Shown here: positions 17,353 through 27,517 of the stretch, one piece after another
Numbering within the stretch: position 1 is the first letter of the stretch
Layout: each line of letters starts with the position of its first letter
NCBI RefSeq assembly: GCF_002688565.1
Contig: NZ_CP024011.1
Coordinates: 1,736,001-1,800,000 of the forward strand
From: Acinetobacter sp. LoGeW2-3
Lineage (GTDB): Bacteria; Pseudomonadota; Gammaproteobacteria; Pseudomonadales; Moraxellaceae
Length of the DNA: 64,000 bases
Direction: 5' to 3'
The notes under the pieces: generated by a model
Told to the model about the DNA's origin: nothing
The model's database searches: none
The model's input: the letters and a program-made list of their open reading frames with translations, nothing else
Position numbers and translations under genes: made by a program

Positions 17353-20091
17353 ATGGCTAACATCGAGATATTAGCTAAGGATAATGGACAAATTATCCAA
17401 AGTTTAAATGCGGATTCAGTAGTATTAAATCAAAATTCAATAGTTAAAGTTGGCGCTAAAATAGAGGATGTTGCCAATATTACCCGTGAAGGTAATGCCG
17501 CGATTATTACACTTAAAAATGGCGAAAAAATTGTTGTAGAAAACTATTTTGATCCGGCAGTGAATGAAAGTTTACTTGCCTTTGAAGGAAATAATGGTGA
17601 ATTGTATTGGGCGGAATTTACGGATAGCTCAGGTCAATTATTGGATGTAATTAAGTACAACCCGATTACTGAAGAAGCTCTCCTGGGCGGAGCAGCAAGT
17701 GAATTACTCCCTTGGATTGGAGGAGCAATCGCAGTTGGAGGTATTGCAGCGGCTGCGAGTTCTGGCGGTAGTTCAAATAACGGTGGTGGCTCGCCTGTTA
17801 CTAATCCGGTAGATGCAGCAGAAGCATTAATTAAAGATGCAGAAGACAAGCAAAAAGCTGCAGAAGACTTGCTCAATGAATTACAAAAAGATGGTTTGAT
17901 CACTCCTGAAGAGCAAGCACAGATTCAGGATGCTGTGGATGCGGCAGCTGCAGCCAAAGACAAAGCACAGGATGCTGTTAATGCATTACCAGATGGCAGT
18001 GATAAAGATCGTCTGCAAGATCGTCTAGATGATCTCAATGACCCAATCATAGTTCCACCAGTGAATGATGCTGATGCTGATGGTGTAGAAGACACAGTTG
18101 AAGAGCAAGCAGCAACAGCTTTGGTGGAAGAGGCGGAAGCAGCACAAAAAGCTGCAGAAGACTTGCTTGCTGAACTTCAAGAAGATGGTTTAATCACTCC
18201 TGCTGAACAAGCGCAGTTACAAGCAGCAGCAGATGCTGCAGCAGAGGCAAAATCTGTAGCGGAAGCAGCGGTGAATGACTTGACAGCAGGAGGTGTCCGT
18301 GATGCGCTGGAAGGTCGCCTGGATGTTTTAACCCCAATCACGATTCCACCAGTGAATGATGCCAACGAAAACGGCATCGATGACAGCACCGAAAATCCAT
18401 TGGATCTTTCCAATGACCTGGTTGATGCAGCTGAAGCAGCCTATCAGGCAGCTGAAGATGCACTGGCAGATGCCATTACAGATGGTCTGATCACTCCAGA
18501 AGAACAAGCGGCATTAGAAGATGCATTAGCAGATGCACAAGATGCGAAGGATCTGGCACAAGGCGCAGTAAATGCATTGCCGGTTGGTACTGAAAGAGAC
18601 GGCTTGCAAGATCGCCTAGATGCTCTTATTGATATCGTAGTTCCACCGATTACACCTTCTAACATTGATGCCTTTGATGATGAGTTTGAATTGGACCTAG
18701 GGCAAGAAACCCGATTAGAGCGTAATGAAATTACCGCTGAAAATGTAGCTATCCTAGATATTCTAGGCGGCAATATTTCTACTACTACCTTTACGGTGCC
18801 AGAAGGTGCGACAAGTAATATCTCAGTTACAGTACAACAAGATAACCTCATTTCAATTGGTGAAGCTGTTCAAGTTGTGATTTATCAACAAACTGAAAAT
18901 GGATCTGTTGAAGTTGCACGTGGTAATGCACAAGCTGGCGTAGTTACTGTTGGCGGTGTCAATTTGCTGGGTGTGGTAGGAGATAATAATTCGATTACGC
19001 TTAATCTCTCTGATTTGCCTGAAGGGGATTATGTCGTAGCCGTAGAAGCTTATGACAGTGTCTTAACAAGCTTAGTTAAGGAAATTGCTATAAGCGATTT
19101 GGGTGGTGAAGGTGCAATTCTAGGTGCATCGAATCAAGCTGCAATACTGGGCGCAATTAATACAGTACTTGGTGATAACCTTGTTTCTCAAGCCCTTACA
19201 ACAACTGTTGCAGCTATCTTGTTACCAGTCAATGTTATAGGTTTGCCATTATCTAGTGTGGTGAATGAATTATTAGATGCTTTACCGACAAATGTGTTGG
19301 ATTATATTGTTGATCAGGCAGTTGCTCCTCTTTTGTCGAATTTATTGACCGCTTATGAGCGCGTGGATATTAGGATTAATGGTACAGATGAAGTCTTTGC
19401 GAACTATGAGGTGAAAGGGAATATCTTTGCTGACAATAGCAATGGTGCAGACATTTTAGATGGTGCGACAGTGACCGAAATTGATGGTCAATTAGTCACG
19501 GATCCTGTCATTATTGAAGGTGAATACGGTAATTTAGAAATTGATCCAGTAACTGGTGAGTTTACATATACTGTAACAGTGGGTGAAGCTGCAATTGGTC
19601 AGACCGAGATATTTGATTACACATTATCTAATGGCATTAGTAGTGATAGCGCTCAATTAAAAATTGAAATTTCAGGTATCCCTGCAGATCCAAGTGATTT
19701 ACTGTTAGCTGATTATATTGATCAAATTGTTGCTAACGTAAGTGGAGAGAGTAACGATAGCTTTACTGGTAGTTTAGGTGCAGATACTGTTATTTATAAT
19801 GTACTGGAAGGTGCAGAAACAGATGCAACAGGCGGAAATGGTACAGATATCTGGACTGATTTCAGCTTGACCGAAGGTGATGACATTGATGTAAGTGCGT
19901 TGTTAACAGATACAACTGCAGAGAATATTGATGAATATATTTCTGTAGAAGTTAGCGATAACAATACGATGATATCAGTTGACCATGATGGAGCTGGTAC
20001 ACAGTTCCAGGACAAAGTTGAACTCATTACTTTTGAAGGGGTAAATACGAACTTGGAAGAATTGCTTTCTAATGGTCATATTATTTACTAA
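17353..20091 (+). CDS. Bap/BLP-type surface or secreted protein with a type I secretion signal
   Basis: 912 residues. Residues 1-110 match the BapA-type prefix of Acinetobacter biofilm-associated proteins, followed by a Gly/Ser/Ala-rich segment (110-150). Three helical repeats of about 97 residues follow (154-248, 250-350, 351-434); each contains a GLITPxEQA signature, and the first two end in Asp-rich linkers (PPVNDADADG, PPVNDANENG) resembling Ca2+-binding loops. Residues 435-780 are beta-rich and include a VCBS/cadherin-like unit. From about 783 (SGESNDSFTGSLGADTVIYN) to the end is a type I secretion C-terminal target domain. No cleavable signal peptide is present, as expected for type I export. 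It is far shorter than the thousands of residues usual for Bap or BLP1. No secretion genes are adjacent. Confidence 0.8.
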   Translation: MANIEILAKDNGQIIQSLNADSVVLNQNSIVKVGAKIEDVANITREGNAAIITLKNGEKIVVENYFDPAVNESLLAFEGNNGELYWAEFTDSSGQLLDVIKYNPITEEALLGGAASELLPWIGGAIAVGGIAAAASSGGSSNNGGGSPVTNPVDAAEALIKDAEDKQKAAEDLLNELQKDGLITPEEQAQIQDAVDAAAAAKDKAQDAVNALPDGSDKDRLQDRLDDLNDPIIVPPVNDADADGVEDTVEEQAATALVEEAEAAQKAAEDLLAELQEDGLITPAEQAQLQAAADAAAEAKSVAEAAVNDLTAGGVRDALEGRLDVLTPITIPPVNDANENGIDDSTENPLDLSNDLVDAAEAAYQAAEDALADAITDGLITPEEQAALEDALADAQDAKDLAQGAVNALPVGTERDGLQDRLDALIDIVVPPITPSNIDAFDDEFELDLGQETRLERNEITAENVAILDILGGNISTTTFTVPEGATSNISVTVQQDNLISIGEAVQVVIYQQTENGSVEVARGNAQAGVVTVGGVNLLGVVGDNNSITLNLSDLPEGDYVVAVEAYDSVLTSLVKEIAISDLGGEGAILGASNQAAILGAINTVLGDNLVSQALTTTVAAILLPVNVIGLPLSSVVNELLDALPTNVLDYIVDQAVAPLLSNLLTAYERVDIRINGTDEVFANYEVKGNIFADNSNGADILDGATVTEIDGQLVTDPVIIEGEYGNLEIDPVTGEFTYTVTVGEAAIGQTEIFDYTLSNGISSDSAQLKIEISGIPADPSDLLLADYIDQIVANVSGESNDSFTGSLGADTVIYNVLEGAETDATGGNGTDIWTDFSLTEGDDIDVSALLTDTTAENIDEYISVEVSDNNTMISVDHDGAGTQFQDKVELITFEGVNTNLEELLSNGHIIY

Positions 20092-20507
20092 TACCTTATT
20101 CTAGAAAATAAGAACTATGAGGAGACTCTTAGGAGTCTCTTTTTAATTCTTTTCTCTCTTTGATAATAAATATCTACTTATAATTCCTTTGCTATTAACC
20201 AAAAATGTTTTTAAATTCGACTATTTCCTAATATAAAAATTAAATATAAGAAAATTAAACCAATTTTGACCATTTGGAAAAATTAAAGAGGCTTTTTGAT
20301 TCAACTTGGTAATCTATGATTATTTTAAAATATTTATATTTATTAAGTATTTGAGTTAATATTTTACTTTCTTGTTATTGCTGTAAATGCTTGGGTGAAA
20401 AATAGTTTTCTTCACATTATTAATACCTTTCATCTATAATTTGAAACAATAAGTTCAAAAAGGTGGATTATATTCACCTTAAACGTGTGATTAAGGTAAC
20501 ACATTTC
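20092..20507. other. Intergenic region upstream of oprB
   Basis: About 416 bases: a terminator at 20122-20145, then AT-rich sequence that should contain the oprB promoter. No second ORF is supported. Confidence 0.4.
20122..20145 (+). terminator. Rho-independent terminator of the Bap-like gene
   Basis: GAGACTC / GAGTCTC hairpin with a 4-base loop and a T5 tail. Confidence 0.88.
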
Positions 20508-21749
20508 ATGTCTCTTTCTCCTATATCTAAGGCTGTATACGCGTCCTTGGCTGCTTTGCTATTTGTAAATACTACCCATGCCGCTGATGCATTTAGTGCA
20601 GACAGTCCGTGGATGTTTGGTGACTGGAATGGTCAGCGTACTCAACTCCAACAACAAGGTTACGATTTTAGCTTTGGCTACACTGGCGAAATGGCTACCC
20701 TGATTGATGCTAAAAAATCATCAGACCACGGTACTGAATACGCGGATCAGTTTGCGATCGGGGCACATCTGGATTTGGAAAAAATTGCCGGCTGGAAAGA
20801 TACTGAAGCACAGATTACCGTGACTGAACGTAATGGTCGTAACTTATCCAATACTTCTGAAGCACTCAATGGGCATTTAAGTTCTGTTCAGGAGGTATGG
20901 GGACGTGGTCAAACCTGGCGTTTAACTGACTTCTGGATCAAGAAAAAATTCCTGGACCAAAAACTGGACATCAAAGTAGGTCGTTTTGGTGAAGGTGAAG
21001 ACTTTAACAGTTTTGACTGCGATTTCCAGAACCTGGCGCTGTGTGGTTCACAAGTCGGTAACTGGGTCGGTGACCAATGGTATAACTGGCCAGTATCACA
21101 ATGGGCAGCGCGTGTAAAATATAACGTGACTCCTGAAGTCTATACCCAAGTTGGTGTTTATGAATATAACCCTGAAAATGCTGACAATCGTGGCAAAGGT
21201 TTTAACCTGAGCACAGATGGTTCAAAAGGGGCAATTATCCCAGCTGAAGTGGTCTGGACACCAAAACTGGGTGATCAAAAACTTCCAGGTGAATACCGTG
21301 CCGGGTATTACTACAGCACAGCTGAGGCGGCCGCAATTAATGATCCTAATGAAACCGATCATCACCACGGCGGTTGGGTTGTGGCTAAACAACAACTGAC
21401 TGCACATCAGGATGATGCATCTCGTGGTTTAAGTGGCTTTGTGAATCTTACTGTTCATGACGCTAAAACTAATGAAAAAACCGATATGCAAAACATTGGC
21501 CTTGTTTACAAAGGCGCAATGGATGCCCGTCCAAAAGATGAAATCGCTGTCGGTGTCGCTCGTATCAACATGAACAATGATGTCTTGGGTGACCGTAGTG
21601 AAGAAATCGATGCAGAAATCTATTATGGATTGCATGCCACTAACTGGCTGACCATTCGACCAAACCTTCAGTATGTTCATCATGTCGGTGGAGATAAGAA
21701 TGGAGAAAACGTCTGGGTTGGCGGTATCAAATTTAATACATCGTTCTAA
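20508..21749 (+). CDS. oprB: Carbohydrate-selective porin OprB family
   Basis: 413 residues from ATG 20508; the frame is open back to a GTG at 20463, but that would place extra charged residues before the signal peptide. The signal peptide is residues 1-25 (cleavage near THA-A). The mature protein opens with SPWMFGDWNGQRTQLQQQGYDFSFGYTG-type sequence and ends with GGIKFNTSF, a C-terminal Phe outer-membrane barrel signature. OprB porins admit glucose and other sugars. It directly precedes gcd with a 164-base gap, fitting supply of glucose to the periplasmic dehydrogenase. Confidence 0.88.
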   Translation: MSLSPISKAVYASLAALLFVNTTHAADAFSADSPWMFGDWNGQRTQLQQQGYDFSFGYTGEMATLIDAKKSSDHGTEYADQFAIGAHLDLEKIAGWKDTEAQITVTERNGRNLSNTSEALNGHLSSVQEVWGRGQTWRLTDFWIKKKFLDQKLDIKVGRFGEGEDFNSFDCDFQNLALCGSQVGNWVGDQWYNWPVSQWAARVKYNVTPEVYTQVGVYEYNPENADNRGKGFNLSTDGSKGAIIPAEVVWTPKLGDQKLPGEYRAGYYYSTAEAAAINDPNETDHHHGGWVVAKQQLTAHQDDASRGLSGFVNLTVHDAKTNEKTDMQNIGLVYKGAMDARPKDEIAVGVARINMNNDVLGDRSEEIDAEIYYGLHATNWLTIRPNLQYVHHVGGDKNGENVWVGGIKFNTSF

Positions 21750-21913
21750 GCAGAGTTTTTAGTTGCAAATACACAATTGATTCTTCCACTACTTTGGGGC
21801 ATTGATAAACAGATGCCTCAGGTACTTATGTATTTAGAACTAAAAACTTAACAATATGGTGTTCATGCATTCAAGTTGCATGGACGAAAAGAAATCTTAC
21901 AAAGGTGTTCAAT

Positions 21914-24316
21914 ATGAATACTTCGTCTTCAGGTTCAGTACTGAAAACGATTATGGCAGTCATTGCTGCTATTTTCGGTTTAGTACTGCTGATCGGAGGG
22001 ATTTATCTGGCAACGCTTGGTGGGTCTTGGTACTACATCATTGCCGGTATTTTCTTTATTGCGACCGCAGTTTTATTATTCAAACAGAAAAGTACAGCAC
22101 TTATCGTATATGCCGTGCTGGTTTTAGGAACAGTGATCTGGGGCCTGTGGGAAGTTGGTTCTGACTTCTTTGCACTTGCACCTCGTTTAGATATTTTAGG
22201 CCTGTTCGGTTTAGCACTTCTAATTCCAGCAGTGACACGTGGTTTTGCAGATACGAAAGGTGCCAAAATCGCACTAACCAGTACCTTGGCCATTACCATT
22301 GCAGTGATGATCTACTCTGTGTTTAATGACCCGCAAGAAATTCGTGGTGAATTAAAGTCCCAGCAGCCTGCAGTACATCAATCTATTCCGGGTATTGCTG
22401 ATGAAGACTGGCCTGCCTATGGCCGTACTCAATCTGGCCTACGTTATTCTCCATTGAAACAGATCACTGCAGATAATGTGAAAAATCTGGAGCTGGCTTG
22501 GGAATTCCACACAGGCGATGTAAAAACAGATAAAGATTCTGGTGAAACTACCAATCAAGTCACTCCGATCAAAATCGGAAACAACCTGTTCATGTGTTCA
22601 ACTCACCAGCAGCTGATTGCTCTTGATCCTGCATCTGGTAAGGAAAAATGGCGTTTTGATCCGAAGGTGAAATCGGACAATACTTACCAGCACTTAACCT
22701 GCCGTGGTGTATCTTATTATGATGCCAATAATACTGTAGGTTTTGAAAGCAGTCTGTCTGCGCGTTCAACGACTTCTGCTGAATGTCCTCAAAAAGTCAT
22801 TCTGCCAGTCAACGATGGACGCCTAGTAGCTGTGAATGCGACGACAGGCAAGGTATGTTCTGACTTCGGTACCAATGGTGAAGTCGATCTGCAAAAAGAC
22901 ATGCCATTCCCATATCCAGGCGGTTATAACCCAACGTCACCTCCAGTTGTGACAGGTACAACCATCATCATCGCAGGTTCAACTACAGATAACTACTCAA
23001 CTGAAGAACCTTCAGGCGTGATTCGTGGTTATGACGTGAATACTGGTGATTTGTTATGGGTATTTGATACTGGCGCGGAAGATCCAAATGCGATTCCTGC
23101 TCCGGGTCAGAAATTTGTACATAACTCACCAAACGCATGGGCACCTTTGGCTTATGATGCGCAGCTGGACATCGTCTATGTACCAACTGGTGTAGGTACA
23201 CCGGATATCTACGGTGGTCACCGTACTGAGCTTGATGAGCGTTATGCGAATTCTATGCTGGCATTGAATGCCTCTACCGGTAAATTGGTATGGAACTTCC
23301 AGACCACCCATCATGATCTTTGGGATATGGACGTACCCGCTCAGCCAACATTGACTGAGATCAAAGACAAAAACGGGAATGTGGTTCCAGCGATTTATGT
23401 GCTAACCAAAACCGGTAATGCCTTTGTATTAGACCGTCGTACAGGTGAAGCGATTGTTCCGATCACTGAAAAACCAGTTCCACAATCTGTGAAACGTGGT
23501 CCACAAACCAAAGGCGAGTGGTATTCAAAAACTCAACCATTCTCTGATTTCAACCTGGCACCTAAAGATGACTTAACTGATAAAGACATGTGGGGCGCCA
23601 CTATGTTTGACCAGTTGATGTGTCGTGTATCATTCAAGAAATTGAACTATGACGGTATTTATACGCCCCCATCTGAAAATGGTACTTTGGTATTCCCGGG
23701 TAATCTAGGTGTGTTCGAGTGGGGCGGTATGTCTGTCAATCCAGACCGTCAGATCGCATTGACCAATCCGATTGGTTTGCCATTCGTGACTCGCTTGATT
23801 CCACAAGATCCAAACCGTGAGCAAACTGCCAAAGGTGCAGGTACTGAAGCCGGTGTACAGCCAATGTATGGCGTACCTTATGGCGTAGAAATCAATGCCT
23901 TCCTGTCTCCATTTGGCTTGCCATGTAAACAGCCTGCATGGGGTTATGTGGCGGGTGTAGATCTGACAACTCATGAAATCGCTTGGAAACGTCGTATTGG
24001 TACGATTCGTGACAGTATGCCGGGTATCCCATTGCCACCGTTCAAAATGGGTGTGCCAATGCTGGGTGGTCCAATTTCGACTGCGGGTAATGTGATGTTC
24101 GTCGGCGGTACTCAAGACAACTATATCCGTGCTATTAACGTTAACAATGGTGATGAGTTATGGAAAGGTCGTCTGCCAGCAGGTGGTCAGGCAACTCCAA
24201 TGACTTATGAAGCCAATAGTAAACAGTACGTTGTCATCATGGCCGGTGGTCATGGTTCTTTCGGTACCAAAATGGGTGATTCTTTAGTTGCCTATGCATT
24301 ACCGGACAACAAGTAA
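21914..24316 (+). CDS. gcd: Membrane-bound PQQ-dependent glucose dehydrogenase
   Basis: 800 residues, the normal size. It oxidises aldoses to lactones in the periplasm and passes electrons to ubiquinone. The N-terminal 145 residues hold five membrane helices; the rest is an eight-bladed PQQ beta-propeller with WAPLAYDAQLDIVYVPTG, TTHHDLWDMDVPAQP and MAGGHGSFGTKMGDSLVAY motifs that closely follow A. calcoaceticus Gcd. ATG 21914 has AAGG 8 bases upstream; the in-frame GTG 21905 overlaps that site. Terminator at 24337. Activity needs PQQ, and no pqq biosynthesis genes are in the window, but the next gene looks like a PQQ receptor. Confidence 0.95.
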   Translation: MNTSSSGSVLKTIMAVIAAIFGLVLLIGGIYLATLGGSWYYIIAGIFFIATAVLLFKQKSTALIVYAVLVLGTVIWGLWEVGSDFFALAPRLDILGLFGLALLIPAVTRGFADTKGAKIALTSTLAITIAVMIYSVFNDPQEIRGELKSQQPAVHQSIPGIADEDWPAYGRTQSGLRYSPLKQITADNVKNLELAWEFHTGDVKTDKDSGETTNQVTPIKIGNNLFMCSTHQQLIALDPASGKEKWRFDPKVKSDNTYQHLTCRGVSYYDANNTVGFESSLSARSTTSAECPQKVILPVNDGRLVAVNATTGKVCSDFGTNGEVDLQKDMPFPYPGGYNPTSPPVVTGTTIIIAGSTTDNYSTEEPSGVIRGYDVNTGDLLWVFDTGAEDPNAIPAPGQKFVHNSPNAWAPLAYDAQLDIVYVPTGVGTPDIYGGHRTELDERYANSMLALNASTGKLVWNFQTTHHDLWDMDVPAQPTLTEIKDKNGNVVPAIYVLTKTGNAFVLDRRTGEAIVPITEKPVPQSVKRGPQTKGEWYSKTQPFSDFNLAPKDDLTDKDMWGATMFDQLMCRVSFKKLNYDGIYTPPSENGTLVFPGNLGVFEWGGMSVNPDRQIALTNPIGLPFVTRLIPQDPNREQTAKGAGTEAGVQPMYGVPYGVEINAFLSPFGLPCKQPAWGYVAGVDLTTHEIAWKRRIGTIRDSMPGIPLPPFKMGVPMLGGPISTAGNVMFVGGTQDNYIRAINVNNGDELWKGRLPAGGQATPMTYEANSKQYVVIMAGGHGSFGTKMGDSLVAYALPDNK

Positions 24317-24336
24317 TTAAGTTTTATACTTAGTGT

Positions 24337-24364
24337 AAAAAAGCCTGATTCGTCAGGCTTTTTT
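24337..24364 (+). terminator. Rho-independent terminator of gcd
   Basis: AAAAAAGCCTGA / TCAGGCTTTTTT hairpin with a 4-base loop. Confidence 0.9.
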
Positions 24365-24566
24365 ATGCAAAATACCAGCTGTTATGAGAATAAAGCTTTA
24401 ATAAGCAATGATGATCTTATTTCAGGTTTATTTAAACAAGCATCTTTTAAGATCGATGTATCAACCTGACTGATCATACTGATGATTCAAGCATCAGCAA
24501 AAAACACTTTAAAAATATTTTGGCTCCCCTGGCATGAACAGATGCCAGATATCAGGAATATTAGCT

Positions 24567-26699
24567 ATGCACCTTCATACCACGCGGTTGCCGATGAAAT
24601 CGACTTTGTCCTGTTTGATTGCCTGTATTAGTCAGGGAATTTATGCAGAAGAAACGGTGAAAGAGGTGCAACAACTTGCGCCGATTGTAGTGGAAGCGAC
24701 CCGTACAGACCGTGCTGTTCTCGAAACACCGGCATCTGCTTATTATCTGAATCAGCCAGAACAGCAAAGCATGAATGTAAACCTGTCTGAAACTCTAAAA
24801 GGTGTGCCGGGTTTGCAGCTGAATAACCGGGAAAACTATGCCCAGGACCTGCAAATTTCCATGCGCGGTTTTGGAGCACGCTCGACTTTTGGTGTGCGTG
24901 GAGTACGTTTATATGTAGATGGGATTCCTGCGACTATGCCGGATGGGCAGGGACAAACTTCTAATATTGATCTGAACAGTCTGGATCATATCGAAGTATT
25001 AAGCGGACCATTTTCATCACTGTATGGCAACTCATCTGGCGGCACCATTCTGACTCAAAGCCGTGAAGGGCAAGGACCAGATTCAGTGACCCTGGGATAC
25101 TCAGGTGGTAGTCAAAATAAAGGACAAACCAATCTGGTGTTGCAAGGTGGTTCAGAGGATGCCTCTGAGCCAAGTTATGTCATCAGTTCATCTTATTTTG
25201 ATACCGATGGTTTCCGTGACCACAGCAGTGCGCATAAAGTCTTGAACAATGCCAAACTGACTTGGGACCTGGAAGACGGAAGTAAGATTAATTGGGTCAA
25301 TAACTACGTCAAAATTGAAGCCGATGATCCAGGTGGTTTAACTCGAGAGCAATGGAAAACCAACCCTAAACAGGTTGCCAATAATGTTCTGCTTTATAAT
25401 GCAAGAAAAGAGATTGAGCAGTTTCAAACAGGATTAACCTGGAATAAGCCAATCAATGATCAGCATGAACTGTATGGAATGGCATATTGGGGGCAGCGTG
25501 AAGTTACCCAGTATCAATCTATTCCAAGCACTGCCCAAGGTGGTGTGAACCATGCGGGTGGGGTAATTGATTTTGACCGTCAGTTTTATGGGGCTGACTT
25601 GCGTTGGACAGGCAAGGACATTCTACCTAATACCAAACTGATTGCCGGTGTCGCCGTAGATGGCATGACTGACGATCGTAAAGGCTATCAGAACTTTGTC
25701 AGTGATGTGTTGGGTATTAAAGGTGAACTTCGCCGTAATGAAGACAATACACTTTGGAACGCCGATCCATATTTGCAAGCTTCTTATAACTTTGCTCCAG
25801 ACTGGACTTTAGATGCGGGGCTACGTTACAGCAATGTGCATTTTAAAACTGAGGATCATTATACCGTCGGGGAAAATGGCGATAACTCTGGTAAAACCAC
25901 TTATGAAAAGCTTTTGCCTTCAGTCGCTTTAAGTTGGAAAATTATTCCTGATGCAATGATCTATGGTAGCTATGCACAAGGTTTTGAAACACCGACGTTT
26001 ACGGAAATGGCCTATCCGGCAGATGGCAGTAATGAAACATTGGGCTTAAAAGCAGCAGAAAGTGAAACATATGAGATTGGCCTGAAATCAGATAACCAAT
26101 TTGGGGAATTTGCGGCTGCAGTTTTTTATACCGTGACTAAAGATGATATTGTTCCTTTGAGAAATGTGGGTGGTAAAGCAACATTCCGCAATGCAGATAA
26201 AACCTTAAGAAAAGGGTTAGAACTTTCCTGGAGTAAAGACCTCTGGCATGATCTCACTGCTCAAGCCAGTTATAGCTATATCGACGCCACGTTTGATGCA
26301 GATATTTCTGAAATTCTAAATCAGAATGGTAGTATTGCAGTGTCGAGAGTTGAGGCAGGCAACTATATTCCCGGTATTGCCAAAAATCAGGCTTTTCTTG
26401 CTTTAGGCTGGAAACCTGAAAATGGCTTAAGTGCGGGTATAGATGTGCGTTACTCAGACCGGATTTATGTCAACGACATTAACTCGCAATATGCACCAAG
26501 CTATACCGTTGCTGGTGCAAACGTGGGTTATAACTGGTCCGTAAAAGACTGGTCCATGAAGACCTTTGCCCGTGTAGATAACCTATTTGATAAAGACTAT
26601 TCAGGTTCAGTGATCGTCAATGAAAGTAATGGGCGCTTCTATGAGCCAGCAGAGGGGCGAAACTGGAGTGCCGGATTGAGTATAACCAAAGCGTTTTAA
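24567..26699 (+). CDS. pqqU: TonB-dependent receptor, YncD/PqqU-like (probable PQQ importer)
   Basis: 711 residues. N-terminal signal peptide (to about residue 27, IYA-EE), a TonB-box-like APIVVEA segment, a plug domain and a 22-strand-type barrel ending in F. It tracks E. coli YncD (PqqU) over long stretches as I remember that sequence: GVPGLQLNNRENYAQDLQIS, RLYVDGIPATMPDGQGQTSN, EADDPGGLTREQWKTNPKQ, and near the end RVDNLFDKDYSGSVIVNESN. PqqU imports pyrroloquinoline quinone across the outer membrane. Placement directly after the PQQ enzyme gcd supports this. A terminator lies between, so the gene has its own promoter. ATG 24567 has AGGA upstream; ATG 24594 is an alternative start. Confidence 0.82.
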   Translation: MHLHTTRLPMKSTLSCLIACISQGIYAEETVKEVQQLAPIVVEATRTDRAVLETPASAYYLNQPEQQSMNVNLSETLKGVPGLQLNNRENYAQDLQISMRGFGARSTFGVRGVRLYVDGIPATMPDGQGQTSNIDLNSLDHIEVLSGPFSSLYGNSSGGTILTQSREGQGPDSVTLGYSGGSQNKGQTNLVLQGGSEDASEPSYVISSSYFDTDGFRDHSSAHKVLNNAKLTWDLEDGSKINWVNNYVKIEADDPGGLTREQWKTNPKQVANNVLLYNARKEIEQFQTGLTWNKPINDQHELYGMAYWGQREVTQYQSIPSTAQGGVNHAGGVIDFDRQFYGADLRWTGKDILPNTKLIAGVAVDGMTDDRKGYQNFVSDVLGIKGELRRNEDNTLWNADPYLQASYNFAPDWTLDAGLRYSNVHFKTEDHYTVGENGDNSGKTTYEKLLPSVALSWKIIPDAMIYGSYAQGFETPTFTEMAYPADGSNETLGLKAAESETYEIGLKSDNQFGEFAAAVFYTVTKDDIVPLRNVGGKATFRNADKTLRKGLELSWSKDLWHDLTAQASYSYIDATFDADISEILNQNGSIAVSRVEAGNYIPGIAKNQAFLALGWKPENGLSAGIDVRYSDRIYVNDINSQYAPSYTVAGANVGYNWSVKDWSMKTFARVDNLFDKDYSGSVIVNESNGRFYEPAEGRNWSAGLSITKAF

Positions 26700-26734
26700 T
26701 TAAAATAATTTGTGGCTGCTCAATTTTCAAAATA

Positions 26735-26765
26735 AAAAATCCCGCTTCTTGAGTGGGATTTTTTA
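26735..26765. terminator. Bidirectional terminator between pqqU-like gene and arsH
   Basis: AAAAAATCCC / GGGATTTTTT arms with an 11-base loop; symmetric A and T runs suit the convergent genes. Confidence 0.85.
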
Positions 26766-26808
26766 ATATTTAAGCTTTGAAAAGTTGATCAGAGGATTTG
26801 AGATACAA

Positions 26809-27513
26809 CTAGATCGTTTTCTGATTCACCCGTTTCGATAATTCTTCGGCACTTTCCACCCGTTCAGAATATCGGTCGGTGAGATAAGCAGATTGACCGC
26901 GGGTGAGGAGAGTGAACTTGTAGAGTTCTTCCATCACATCCACAATGCGGTTGTAATAAGGCGATGCTTTCATTCGACCATCTTCTTCAAATTCGAGAAA
27001 AGCTTTCGGTACAGAAGACTGATTTGGAATGGTGATCATCCGCATCCAGCGCCCTAAAACACGCAACTGATTCACCGCATTAAAGGATTGCGAACCACCA
27101 CAAACCTGCATCACGGCCAGTGTCTTGCCTTGGGTCGCACGAATTGCACCGGCTGCCAGAGGAATCCAGTCAATCTGGGCTTTTAAAATCGAACTCATCG
27201 AACCATGACGTTCCGGTGAACACCAGACCATGCCTTCTGACCAGGCCAAAAGCTCATGCAGTTCTTTTACCTTAGGGTGACTCGTATCTGCATCCTCCGG
27301 TAAGGGTAATCCTTTGGGATGGAAGATGCTGACCTCAGCGCCAAAATATTCCAGTATCCGGCCGGCTTCCTGAACGGCCAGTCGGCTGTAGGATCTGTCA
27401 CGGTTTGAACCATACAGCAGCAGAATGCGAGGTGGATGATCCAGCGCTTTAGCCTGAACTTTGTCCAGTGTTGGTGTTTCTAGCAGATTCACATTGATAT
27501 TCGGGAGATCCAT
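26809..27513 (-). CDS. arsH: ArsH, NADPH-dependent FMN oxidoreductase
   Basis: 234 residues, flavodoxin-like. The FMN phosphate loop is [37 protein letters not shown] and [18 protein letters not shown] are ArsH hallmarks. ArsH proteins oxidise trivalent organoarsenicals and reduce quinones or metals, adding to arsenic resistance. Last gene of the arsR-acr3-arsH operon, 4 bases after the acr3 stop, so probably translationally coupled. Confidence 0.92.
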   Translation of the reverse strand: MDLPNINVNLLETPTLDKVQAKALDHPPRILLLYGSNRDRSYSRLAVQEAGRILEYFGAEVSIFHPKGLPLPEDADTSHPKVKELHELLAWSEGMVWCSPERHGSMSSILKAQIDWIPLAAGAIRATQGKTLAVMQVCGGSQSFNAVNQLRVLGRWMRMITIPNQSSVPKAFLEFEEDGRMKASPYYNRIVDVMEELYKFTLLTRGQSAYLTDRYSERVESAEELSKRVNQKTI

Positions 27514-27517
27514 CGGG

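Noticed and set aside
18444..18851. Long minus-strand frame inside the Bap-like gene
   Set aside because: Shadow of the repetitive Ala/Asp codons of the real gene; Ser/Ala-rich with no start signal.
23705..24115. 136-codon minus-strand frame inside gcd
   Set aside because: Antisense shadow of a clearly conserved gene; no ribosome-binding site.
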